A stretch of 37,137 bases of DNA from Apostichopus parvimensis (taxonomy: Eukaryota > Echinodermata > Holothuroidea > Aspidochirotida > Stichopodidae). A model generated the notes under the pieces. The model was not told where the DNA came from, did not search any database, and was given only the letters and a program-made list of their open reading frames with translations. The DNA is taken from NCBI GenBank assembly GCA_000934455.1, contig KN886793.1, positions 1 through 37,137 of the forward strand, read 5' to 3'. Both the position numbers and the translations under genes were made by a program. Below are positions 11,286 to 22,030 of this stretch, one piece after another; the first letter of the stretch is position 1; every line of letters starts with the position of its first letter.

Positions 11286-13940
11286 TATGCAAATCACATT
11301 GATTAGATATTGGTGACTTTTGTGGTTCTTTTCTCTCAAGCAGCTTTGTGGTGGATACAAAAATAACGACCTTGACCCACACCAAGTTTAATATATTACA
11401 TATCGACTGGGTATTTTATAGTGGAGCTCTTTTTGTAAAGGACATCGCTGGAGATATAAAATTGTTTATAGTTTTAAGTTAACGTTTCTTTTATGTTTTT
11501 AAGGTTCTGTTTTAAATCATCAGAGAAACTTATTTGTTTTAAATTTATTTTTTCTTTAATGTGAAAACAATACAGAAAGGAAAGCTAAGCAAAGCACCCT
11601 CTTGCTCATCATTAATTCTTGTCACATCTAATAAATGGTATTGGATTCATTAATAATTTAGGACATAAGTTCATGGTTGGTCATGACAGTGAAAGAAATA
11701 TCATGAGAAACTTTTTGCCATTTCTTTGTAGTGAAAGGGCTTGGGATATTAGCTCTGCAGGTACCCACCATATATCTGTTACTATACATCTTCCTAAGGG
11801 TAAACAAGCATTAACTTGTGTCATTCTAAACCATGATAAAATAGAATAGTGTGATTGGAAACGTGGTGACCAGAATTGAAACAAGTGACTTCATTTTAAG
11901 TTTGAGTACATCAGTTCTTATCAGTAATTTTCCCTGATAAGTGTCAGTCTTTTATTCGGAAAATTAGACAAATTTGTCTCTTTTCTTTGAAAATGTGATT
12001 TACCCGTCGTGACTCCTTATAACACTGGTGGTGACAGATGATGAATTGTGCTTTAACTTATTTAATTTCATCCCATTTGTGATTTTGGTGGAATGACCAC
12101 AATTTCAAAGCTGCAACTCCTTGGTTGGATACAGAAATAGAGCAAGGAGAAAAGTTGGGGGTGGGGGAGCCGGAGGGGAAGGGGTGCAGGCCAAGGTTAC
12201 CTTTGAAACAGCTCAGGCGAGAAAAAGTCTGTGCAAGAGGTTTCCTTACTCCAGATCTACAGTGATATTGGTGCCATACATATTAACCCAAAGACAAAAT
12301 GGATAAACATTCCTTAGTTTCCAAAACCACCAGTTCCAAAACTAAAACTTCCTGAATGTTCTAATGCTGTCTCAATGTAGGAAAATGTGATGGGGTTATG
12401 AACAAACAAGAGTTAGATTTTAGAACAGCGGTGGTAATCAGGTTTGTCCTTCTAGCATACACTGGCATGTGAAGGACATGTTCTCTTTGAGGCTTCCCAC
12501 GGCAAAACTATCAAGAAGGCCTATAAGAAGCATCAGACATTGCAAAAACTTTTCTCCAGCTCCACACATCTCTCTCCCTCCCACACCCTCCAATAAAACT
12601 CATAAACTAATATTTTTAAAGGGGCACAATAACAGATACACATCAATGTTGATCATGCCTTTTATTTTCCACCAAATCCGAGTATATAGTGTCCAACTTT
12701 TTATGAATAAAGCGAGTAAGCTTGCTACAAAAATATAATTTGTATAGATATGTATATCTTGCAATATTTCCGGTTTTTCTGTCGTAGAGATATTAGGGAG
12801 CAAAATTCCCTGATATCTGTCACACACCTGATGCTAGGTTGGGCACAGACTTGCAGAAAAAAACTAAGGAATACTTGCTTAAATACTGATTGTGGATCAA
12901 GTTTTGTCACCACCCCTTATAATATATAAGGTAAAATAAGACGCAGTATTTTGTGGTAATATTTTGATACTATATTGTGATTGTTATTTTCATAAAACCT
13001 GTACTTCATACCAATGTATGCATTTAATCTTGCACATAACGTTGTCAGTACTCTGTACGTATTGTAGACCAATGTGTATTGCTTGCACAGGGCCTAGAGA
13101 GATAACAAAAAGGTGATGGATAAAACTGATATTAATTGGTTATTTTAGAAGGAGAAAAACTGTAAGTCATAAACACTACATATGTCCAATATAAAAATGA
13201 TGAGGCCTCATTTCTTCGATATACTAAAACAGGATACCTTGTAAATAATTTTGGGATTCCACAAAAGAAAAATTCTAAAGAAGGAAGAGAAAAACTCTAA
13301 TCAATAAGTTATTTCTTTCATATGGAGAGAGTAAAACAAATTCATCCAAAATTGCTAGTAGACTACAATGACCTGCTGGAATTTCACAAGAACTTAAACA
13401 CCAATACATCTGATATCATACACAGAAATTTTTGAAGATGATATGTTACAAAATATGGATATTATTTGAATTATATAAGTCTTATATATTGATCTACAAT
13501 TGAGTATCTGGCAACATGAATTAATATCTGCTAGTATCATTATTATCATTAGAAAATGTGTACATTGGCAACACAGCCTGAGATGAAAGGAAAAAAACAA
13601 ATAAATAAACATTATTGAGCCGTGTGTCCACAAATTATTTGTGGCCAGACCTGGATATAGAAAGATGTGCGGTAGAAAATATTACTTTCAGCAAAACGGT
13701 ATCCTAACCATCTACACGCACAAACAAATGTGGATCCTAACCACCATTCTCATCACAGTACGTCAACTCCCCATTGCCAATTATGAAAACTTCAATGTAC
13801 GCACTGATATAGGAGTCTCTGTACAACCAAGGTGACTCGTACACTGAAACTTGATCATCTGTGTTCTGTTACAATTTTTTAGTTTTCTTCCAACCCTCTA
13901 ATCCTGTCACACAACACTTCTAGGTGAGCCCCGTAATTAT
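11286..13940. other. Intergenic / convergent 3' flanks, no gene seen
   Basis: AT-rich DNA between two convergent genes. Open frames here are short and show no recognisable domain. AATAAA at 11630-11635 could serve the (+) gene. A small perfect-arm hairpin (GATAT.AGGGA ... TCCCTGATATC) sits at about 12788-12816. The 3' UTR of the (-) gene must begin at 13940 and run leftward, but its poly(A) site is not evident. Confidence 0.5.
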
Positions 13941-16900
13941 CTACCACAAGGAAGGGAATAAAACGGGAACATTCTTGATGTACTCCAGGTAGTCGGGATC
14001 CGATCCCCATCTCTTCATGCCTCCTCTTTCCAAGAGTGGGATACCGCTGACTCTGGTCAATAGGAAGTAAACAAAGAGGGGGGAGATAACGCCGACATGC
14101 TGCCATCCGGAGAAGACCGAAGAGGCAGAGAGGTAGAGGCCGGACCATAGCATAATCTCGCCTAGGTAGTTCGGGTGACGGCTGATGCTCCAGAGTCCAG
14201 AGTTGATGAACTTCCCCTGGACGGGAAGAGAAAGAGTTGATATTCGTAAGGAGGTACTCATCAAGTTAAACATCATCTTTCAGTTAACCTCATAGTACTA
14301 CGTTGACTACAGGGACAAGTATATTTCTTGTGCAATGCAAGAAATTGGGTATACCACTGTTAGTCTGTAGTACATATCCACACACTCCTTAGGTGTGAAG
14401 TCTGGATTTGCCAAAGCAGCGAACAACAATATTGACGCTAACAGTTCACCATATTTCCCTTTCATATGATACGTTTATATGGTCACATTTTGCCCCTAGG
14501 GGCCCTCATAGACCTCTTTCTTGTACTCCTGTTCCTCTCTGTTTGTATATACTCGTCATATCTCTTTATTTTCCGTCTAGATTCCATTTTAACATACCAA
14601 ATCCTTAATTTTTTTTTTTACAACAGGAAATCCCAGAGACTTGGCTGATTACTTGCCATAAAATATCACACTCCCTTATCTGATTGACAGAGCAACTGAA
14701 GTCGAAATAACAACATCAAAGAGTTCATGCCTGACCTACAAATGACCTTTGACCTCCACCAATGACAAAAGCAGGCAATATAATACACCAGGAGATATCT
14801 ACAGGGCAATTCTTAAGTTTTTGCAGGCTTAACTTATCCAGTTTTTTTTTTTTACAATGTTACCGATTTTCAATACATTTGACCTCATGTGACCATTGCC
14901 ATCCACTAAAACCTCTTGAAAGCTAGTTTGATACTCATAAGGGGTTGGCCACTGGGTGACTGCAGATGTTCCTTGAGCTCTACCAGTAAATTAAATGCAG
15001 ATGAGAGTGGCAACTGGGGCATCTGTTTACCAAGCATGAATTTTATTCAAGCCGGACAGGCATTACATACACACGAACACACCTACTGACTACATAGACT
15101 TCTTTTGCCATCTCTTCGGCAAAGAACGAAAGGTTAAAGCAACAATAAAATTATCATACTAAAGAAGAGGACAAAAAAGCCTTGCTTCCCGGACCATCCC
15201 CCACCTCCTACGGTAGCCATGCAAATAAATACACTCACTTCATTGCCGGGATCAGCTTTGAAAGCACTCTTTTGATGATCTGCAACAACTTCGAGGAACA
15301 TCCCGAGCCCCCACAGGCCCCATCCAATGTAGTCTCTGGTTCCCACCTGTACGTCATTCTTCTCTGAATTTAAGATCATGGTAGGCAACAACGTCAGGAA
15401 GATCCAAACGCCTGAAAATCAAAAGAGTAAAAAAAATTGTCGGTTTCAGAAATCATGTTCACATTTGACTATAATGGTCACCAGAGACAAGGTACTTGCT
15501 ATTTGGAACTCTAAACCCTCAAAATCATTTTTAGGGAAATCCAGGCATTCAGAATTTAACTCAAATTCTATAAATGAGCTTTCAGTGAGAAAGGAAACAA
15601 CTTTGAAACCTGAGCTCACATAAGAGGGAAGACAACAACTAGCTACTCGCTGGAGATTCATGGCCTAAGACCATGCTTTCTAAAAAACTGTATCGTTAGT
15701 ACAACCCATGTAGTGATTGCCGGCCCTAGGCTAGTCCCGGCTAGTCCCCGAGCCATCAAATTGACATTTATGAAAACTTGGAAAACAAATCACTGTGTGA
15801 CAGGATAAGTTTACTGTTAGTATTCATTCTCTCCCTCACCCACCCTCCCCCAGCCCCCCTCCACCTGCTAACCGGTTGAAAACCCACTGTTTTCTTCGAT
15901 CACAACCCAAACCAAGTTATCCCAACCATTTTGCCAATCATAGCAGGAAAAATCTGCTATACAATTAACAATTTACAGTGAAGTTTCCCAGCTTTGCATG
16001 AAAAGCAATGTAGAGAAACTTATCTCTCAAAACAACACAGTTCAGCTATTTAATCTAAAAAAACGTTACTACATACCTTGTACAGTCCAGTAAATGAGGA
16101 ATACTTTAGGGTTGTCTCTAACATGGTTGAACCTCTTGTCAACCCCACCATCAGCAAAGATTCGTGACATTAAGAATAAACCCAGCCTGCAAAGCAAAAG
16201 ACACAATCATGACAAAAGACTAAATAAACTTTCAAGGACAACTAGGTCTTAGCTTTTGGTTGTCAGAACGCAAACTTGGTTGTCCGGAAAAATGCCGCAA
16301 ATACTTATAGAATGACAAGTATGTACAGTAATGTGTAAAAGTAAGTTGGCCTGACGTTTCGATCCCAGCAGGATCTTCTTCAGAGGCTAAAAGTACACTG
16401 AAGTATGTACAGTGTAGGAGAGATGTGTTATATAAGGTTATATGAGGTTATTTCCTTCAACATGACCCACTAATTGATCTGTAATGTAACCTGCAAGATT
16501 GACAATAATTCTTTCTTTAAAAAGTAATAAATTTTTAATGACTCATTGATGGAATAGAGTAGTCACATGGCTGAACTTGATTGCCTGAGCCCAAATTTTT
16601 GGGAACTTTTTGGCCTGTTTAGGTCAAAATCCATATCCAGATCTACATTGCAAATTTGGTGTAAGCTTGACATGCACAGGTAAGTGTCACCAGCAGAGTA
16701 AATGGTGTCACCAGCAAAACTTTCTTTTTGTTTTGCTGTCTAACTTATAGCTCAATTCTTCTGAGAGGAAAAAAAATGATTTCTAGAAGAAGAAAAAAAA
16801 ACAGTTTACAATTTGGATGATATAATGCAGAAAAGATTGATAGCTTTAAGCAAACATTCAAACTGTATCACATTTTCAAAGATAAATAAAAAATAGTTTT

Positions 16901-18770
16901 AGATCCCTTGGAAAAAAAGCTTTTGAAGAACATCTGCAATGGTGACATCACAGACCAGCTACTGTGACCACTCCCTGGAAGTTTAGCCAGTCAAAATAGG
17001 TTTACATTCATCCAACCGTTTCTCGAGTGAGAAATTTAAGGTATCAATTGAGATGGGTTTTTACAAATAACAGTGTGGAACATTTTTCTCCTTTAAGGGT
17101 ATGAAGACTCGCGCAAAAAGAAACGTCTAATGCCGGTAATTTGACCTAGCTTTGAATGAGGTGTAACAGAAGTGTTAAAAACCACCATCGATCCCAGAAA
17201 ATGCACACACAGCTTGCTACCGTCGGTAATTAGACACTAGTGTACAGTCAGTACATGCAGCTGCAGTCAATACCCACAGCACAGTATACAAACGATACAG
17301 CGATAAACATCTCAGGTCCAGCTAAAGATAACAATTAAGGTATCACGTTTCATTACTGTCTGCATTTTGTAGCGACACGAACAAAACGTCACTTGCAAGC
17401 AACAGAAAGTTAACTTTTTCAGATGGTCGCACGCGGTTTGGCGGGAGTCTTCAATGCCTTTAAGATATACAAGCATTACATGATCTGGCACTGAAATCAT
17501 TTAATCCAACTTCAGTTTCCAGAGAGTTCAGTTTAAATCTTCAATTCCAATCTGGAAATGTCTATAATGCACAAACCACAACATTTGTTGAGATAAGTTC
17601 AATACCAACACATTTATCTCATAAAGAAATCAATCTATTATTCAGACAATGTCAATATATATATATGCATCTTTGATTCACATACCTCAATGCCCAGATA
17701 ACAACAAGAGATGTCTGGACTTTTTGTCTCTTGGTTTTCACTCTGCCCCATTGATAAGACTGTAAAGCCAAATAGATAAAAGTACCAGATGCTGTATGAA
17801 AAACAATTGACAAGAACATACATGTCATTCATCCATCTGAAAAATTAAAATCAAATTGCAATTTCCCTACAGCTAAATGCATACTATGAAGATAGAGAAG
17901 GATTTAGAATTCCATATTACCAAAATTAAAAAAATATTTCCAAATTACCTGGTGTGCAGACAGCCTTAAAGGGTATTCCGAAGGCTGATATTGATTGCTT
18001 AGCTAAAATACTGGAAATTTTCTGCATTGCTAGGTCATTAAAAACCACATCTTCATAGCAACTTGACTTTTTGTTTGATGATGGTATTTTTGGAAGCATA
18101 TAGGTTACGTTAAAAAATTTGCGATAACTCAAGATAGGGACAAGATATTGAGATGGGGTTGTCAACTCATATGTGAAATAGCTTTCTATTGTAGATAAGT
18201 GTGACAAGTTCTGCCTATACTACAATTTCCTTTTTGTAAGGTAACATTGATAGCCTTCAGTATAAACTGAATATAATCACATAGCCTAGGTCTACATTTA
18301 TCTCTACAAGTCAAATTGTCTGTTTGTTGCTCTTATATAGTTATAGTGTCAATTGACAACACTGAAACACAATTCTCAAGATACTTGTGAAATATGTCAT
18401 ACATCAAAATAAAATTGCCATACAACTTACAAGCCATTCTTCTTAAGCAATTTATGAAATTTAGCACAATGTGGTTCAACCTCTGGTTTGTCTAATCTAT
18501 GATAGTGTGAACTATATATCCAGGCTATAGAACTATCTAACAATACATGTAATCCTACCATTATTGCCATCGTACTTCGTAGCCTAAGTAAGACCAACAA
18601 AGGCTAGTCCAGGCTAGGCCTAGGTTAGACTAGTAACTTAGACCTAACATACCTGTTGCATCGTAGAAACGCTCTGTTTGAAATGCAGAACTGATTGCCC
18701 ACATGCCCCATTGTATCCCAAAGTCCCAGAGCGCACTCTTTGCCAAGACAGCACTAGCTGTTGTTCCCAT
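13941..18770 (-). CDS. DUF1295 / steroid 5-alpha-reductase-like membrane protein, complete five-exon gene
   Basis: Exons in transcript order: 18770-18653, 17791-17686, 16186-16077, 15411-15239, 14216-13941. The spliced CDS is 783 nt, 260 residues plus TAG, and all joints are GT-AG and in phase. The chosen ATG (18768-18770) is the first in frame after an upstream TAA. The protein is hydrophobic with several membrane segments. Family hallmarks are QTERFYD (31-37), RLGLFLMSRI (75-84), EVVADHQKSAFKADP (152-166) and GLWSISRHPNYLGE (176-189), then GIPLLE and DPDYLEYIKN near the C-terminus, ending FPSLW. The RHPNY/GE region is the conserved cofactor-binding part of this reductase superfamily. Substrate is unknown; an NADPH-dependent reduction of a lipid or sterol-like double bond is inferred. 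The length is typical for the family. Confidence 0.93.
16348..16388 (-). mobile_element. Penelope-type hammerhead-like motif
   Basis: Read on the minus strand it gives GCCT, CTGAAGA, a hairpin (GATCC TGCTG GGATC), GAAA, CGTC, AGGC. That is the order of hammerhead ribozyme core pieces: CUGANGA, stem II, GAAA, cleavage C, with stem I from GCCT/AGGC. ACGT in place of helix III is palindromic, as in forms that act as dimers. One extra A sits between the core and stem II. Such motifs are known in Penelope-like retroelements; no reverse transcriptase is present here. It lies in an intron of the DUF1295 gene. Confidence 0.5.
16890..17080 (+). repeat. Old dispersed repeat, copy 1 (second copy near 23275)
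   Basis: This segment of a DUF1295 intron (AGCTTTTGAAGAACATCTGC, GTGACATCACAGACCA, AACAGTGTGGAA) resembles 23275-23450 (AGCTTTCTGAAGAATATCT, ATGACATCATTGACCA, AACAGTGTGGAA) in the same order and with similar spacing. Divergence is high and the ends are unclear. Confidence 0.45.
17097..17459 (+). mobile_element. TTAA-flanked MITE, copy 1 (363 bp)
   Basis: Terminal inverted repeats begin GGGTATGAAGACTCGCGC on the left and, read inward from the right end, AAGGCATTGAAGACTCCCGC. TTAA lies at both edges (17093-17096 and 17460-17463), the target preference of piggyBac-type transposases. A second copy in inverted orientation is at 35442-35793 and is similar throughout. There is no coding capacity, so it is non-autonomous. 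It sits in an intron of the DUF1295 gene. Confidence 0.85.
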
Positions 18771-19518
18771 GTTGAAAGTGGCTTCAGATTTCGGTAAGTT
18801 ACCATCTGGTACTGCTAAAGGTTCGGCAATTGTGTCGGACTTTTTCTTGGATTGGATTAATTGACGTTACTACAGTGTTAGCTCGAGTTTTCGGCTTTGC
18901 ACCTTATGAATGATTTCATCACATATATAACATGTGTATTATTATTGACCTTTAACACGACCCTGGACTTTCAACAAAACAACGTTATATAACAGGGTGG
19001 TTTTATATATTACGGAAGTGTGGAAAGGACATTATATGTATTGAAGACTTACAATGGGCACAACATTTTCGCACTGCCATTGTTTACGGAGTGGGATATG
19101 GCCTTCTTGTTCTTAATAATTTAACGATTAAGGGTTATATTTAAGTCCAGTTGACGTTAAACTATGTATTTTGATACATACTACCATTCTTATATTTGTG
19201 TGCTGATTTTGTCCCAAATCGATTTCGTAATATGTACCAGTTATTAATTTCATAGCTCTGCAAACGAAAACTCCTATACAAACAGTGGAATATACCACTT
19301 TATACAACACCTAATTATATTCCAGCCATTTGATTGGTCAATTGCTCGTCGATTGCATGCAAAATCCGCTCTATTGCACTCTATGAAATAGAACCATGGG
19401 TTATACTTTTTAGATAGCACTTTTTTCAATGGTAAGAGAGCAGAGAAACCTGTCTGTTCAAAACAATCTGTTGCATGAGTGCATTTTACATCCAATTATA
19501 TCCAAATTTGAAGGTGTT

Positions 19519-19700
19519 GTATAAAACAAATAATGAATGGTTTCCATTCGTGCAATAGTGCAAATATTTCATGAGTTGAAAGATGTAATTTGTTCCATTC
19601 AACTCGGCTGCGCCTCGTTGAATGGAACATTCCATCTTTCAACTCATGAAATATTTGCACTATTGCACTCATAACCATTCATTATTTGTATAATAGTGTA
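19519..19700. mobile_element. Foldback palindrome (hairpin MITE-like)
   Basis: Two arms of about 80-88 bp are reverse complements with few mismatches. The left arm runs from ATAATGAATGG through GTGCAATAGTGCAAATATTT, CATGAGTTGAAAGATG and GTTCCATTCAAC. The right arm mirrors it, starting GTTGAATGGAAC and ending CCATTCATTATTTGTATAAT. The loop is TCGGCTGCGCCTC. The GTTCCATTCAAC/GTTGAATGGAAC core resembles a palindromic repeat that I recall as common in marine invertebrate genomes; that recall was not checked. Confidence 0.85.
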
Positions 19701-20853
19701 TCGATCGTTACCGCCAGCAAATCCTACGAGATCGGAGCGCGATTAAAAAGCTAACAATCAAAACCATGGATATATAAACAATAAGAATGGTTCATCTTGT
19801 AATCAGTATATACAAAACCTTTCTCGGCAAAAAAACACACTGCAAAATTTCTGTTATTAAGAATGTAACAATACCTTGAATTATGACCTGTTTTATGAAA
19901 AGGCGCTATGATTGCAAAGCGGTTCTGACAATGCATGGCAATTATTTCCTAATCAATGTCGGCCCAGCAAAATACAAAATTTACAACTAGGCCTATTTGA
20001 TATTTAATAATGTCTTTAATGTACTACGGTAGTAAACCTTTCTAAACTTTTTTTTATTCTATTTGACCAGAATTGTATTAATAATTAGGCTAGACTGAAA
20101 ACGCTGTCTGCAATTTCTAGTTCAGATCCGTGACCTGCCTCGATGCTTCTTTGTATGTTGTGTGTAAGTTCTAAGCAAATACTTTTCAGAGTAACATTAC
20201 CTACGTTCGTTTTCAAAGCCTGCCATTTGTTTTGACATATGTTTATTTATGCTGCACGTCTCCAGCTGGTTCCCAAACTTAGTTTTGCTTTTGAATAATT
20301 ATAATTAAGTTAAAGCTAGGCTAGACCTAACGTTAGGCCATGGTGTCCTTGTTTGAATTTGTTAAAAAGTTATTCTTCCAAACTTAGCACATGCTACACA
20401 CATTTGCAGTCTAGCGTCTAGGCTAGAGTCTAGGGTAAGGCCTGGCCTACATTTAAAATAAAACGAAAGGAAAGATCACAGGGCCAAAGCCACAAAGTCC
20501 ACAGATTCTGATAGTTGTACTTTCAGAGAAAAGTTACCTCTCTTACTTTGAATTGACCACTATTTTTTGACCATTTATGGTCAATAACTGATAATTAGAG
20601 TTTCAAATACGTTTCTGCGTTGAGAGGTATAAGAAAATACAGCAAATTTTCATAGTCGTCCAAGACCATTTGTACAACCCAAATCAGCTTTGGTCGTTTC
20701 GGACGACAAGTTGTATAGCCTACATCAAATTCATACTACATTGTAACCTAATAACCCAAATATGCCTAGGAAAAATGATAAATTGGTGTCACTCCTAATC
20801 ACTTTGGAGATGCTAAGTAAACTGAAAATACTGTTGTGGTAGCATGGACACTT

Positions 20854-21306
20854 CGAAGTTCGGACACCTAAGCTTTAAAACACCCCAAAACTATATCTTC
20901 TGGTATAAATCACCTGAAAATATACTTGATATGGTGGGAGAAGAGTGTTATAGTCAGATACACGGCCAAACTTTCTTTCCTGCAAACTGTTTTCACGTTG
21001 TATTCCAAGAAGATTCTTCGTGATTGTGGAACTGGTATTTCTTTGCTAGAGTATTGCGAAGTTCGGACACCCGGCCCACAGTGTGGCGCTGGTGATAAAA
21101 TTGGTGGCGCAGTTGCTCTTTCAGTAATTATAACAGACTTCATAGATCTCCGTCATTTTATTGACAAATATGTAAGTACTTGCACACGGGTCATTTTGGA
21201 GAGAAAATAACTGTAGCTTTGTAGTTTTTTGTGAAATTGGCTGTTGCTATAGGTTGTCATGGTGAAATCGTGTATTTCTTAGGGGTGTTCCAAACTTCGC
21301 AATACT
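20854..21306. repeat. Repeated GAAGTTCGGACACC element, direct and inverted copies
   Basis: CGAAGTTCGGACACC occurs at about 20854-20868. GTATTGCGAAGTTCGGACAC occurs at about 21051-21070. The reverse complement with two changes (GGTGTTCCAAACTTCGCAAT) lies at about 21284-21303. The last two make an inverted repeat around some 210 bp and may be the ends of a small TIR element. They could alternatively be repeated regulatory sites, given their place between divergent genes. Confidence 0.55.
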
Positions 21307-21897
21307 GACTATACTGGTAGGCCTTTGAGGCTTTGACTCTCCAGAAGGGGAGTTTTACTAGCCCAAAGCCGGTGTTTTATTCACCAAACCTACACATCTC
21401 TCCTAAAGACCTATCCACTATGTCAGTGAACATATTTATCATTCAGTTTTGGTTTGGTTGCTACATTTTTCAAAAACTAAATTTGCTGTTTGGACAACCA
21501 AATAGTATCACCTTATGGTCCAAGGGACAAGCAGAAAATTCCTTAAAAATTTTGCCCCTGAGAGAGATGAAATTTTGCTGTTTTTTTTATTACAAATCTT
21601 TATGGTCTGCTTATCTCAATCTACATCATTAGCAGTCAATGTTCAGTGACCAATTTTTTGCCTTAGTATAGTAATAACTACAAAATCTTCTACTAATCAG
21701 CTAATTAGATTGTAATGTCTTTACCAATATTACAGTACATGTTTGCTCAGGCTGATTGGTCAAACAGAGTTGGCTGTCAATACTATAACTGTGATAAATC
21801 AGGTCACCAAACATTGCTATAGTGATGTGTTATAGATTGAGCTGTAGCCCTGAAATCTTCTTACCTGTTAGTTTGTTGCATACAAAGCATCTCCACA

Positions 21898-21943
21898 GTG
21901 TTCACGTTGAAATTGTTCACGGTGAACACCCACCGTGTTCACC
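21898..21943. promoter_or_regulatory. Cluster of four GTTCAC half-sites upstream of POMT1
   Basis: Within 46 bases there are GTGTTCACG, TTGTTCACG, GGTGAACAC and GTGTTCACC. The last two form a perfect 9-bp inverted repeat with a 5-base spacer (21921-21943), and the middle two form GTTCAC-G-GTGAAC. They lie 88-133 bases before the POMT1 start codon and could be a transcription-factor site or part of a 5' UTR or intron. No factor is assigned. Confidence 0.4.
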
Positions 21944-21987
21944 TGCACTCCTTCAAAATATACCATTCTTTCTCTTCCCTTTAACAG

Positions 21988-22025
21988 ATATGTGGTTTGC
22001 AATGAATTTGTGTTGTGTATCTTAA
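21988..22025 (+). promoter_or_regulatory. Possible 5' UTR exon start with an 11-codon uORF
   Basis: A strong acceptor (TTCTCTTCCCTTTAACAG) ends at 21987, which suggests an upstream non-coding exon of POMT1. Right after it, ATG at 21990 opens an 11-codon frame (MWFAMNLCCVS) that ends with TAA at 22023-22025. That stop is five bases before the main ATG at 22031. If the acceptor is used, every POMT1 mRNA would carry this uORF and rely on reinitiation or leaky scanning. Confidence 0.5.
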
Positions 22026-22030
22026 ACGAG

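Larger units (their letters stand above)
18771..22030. promoter_or_regulatory. Divergent intergenic region between the DUF1295 gene and POMT1
   Basis: About 3.3 kb separates the two start codons, which point away from each other, so both promoters should lie here. I see no clear TATA box for either. Contents: a foldback palindrome (19519-19700), an inverted-repeat pair with GCGAAGTTYGGA (21051-21306), short CTAGGCCTAG-like runs on its left (18600-18640, in the DUF1295 first intron) and at 20400-20450, and a GTTCAC cluster close to POMT1. A 94-codon (+) frame at 20926-21210 overlaps a (-) frame and matches nothing I know. Confidence 0.55.

Noticed and set aside
13879..14148. 89-codon minus-strand frame overlapping the last DUF1295 exon
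   Set aside because: It is in a different frame from the conserved reductase motifs and has no similarity of its own.
17312..17500. 62-codon minus-strand frame, similar to one at 35383-35574 on the plus strand
   Set aside because: Both lie largely in the two copies of the same MITE; similarity reflects the repeat, not a protein family.
20926..21210. 94-codon plus-strand frame between the divergent genes
   Set aside because: No recognisable domain or signal, a minus-strand frame overlaps it, and a repeated non-coding element runs through it.
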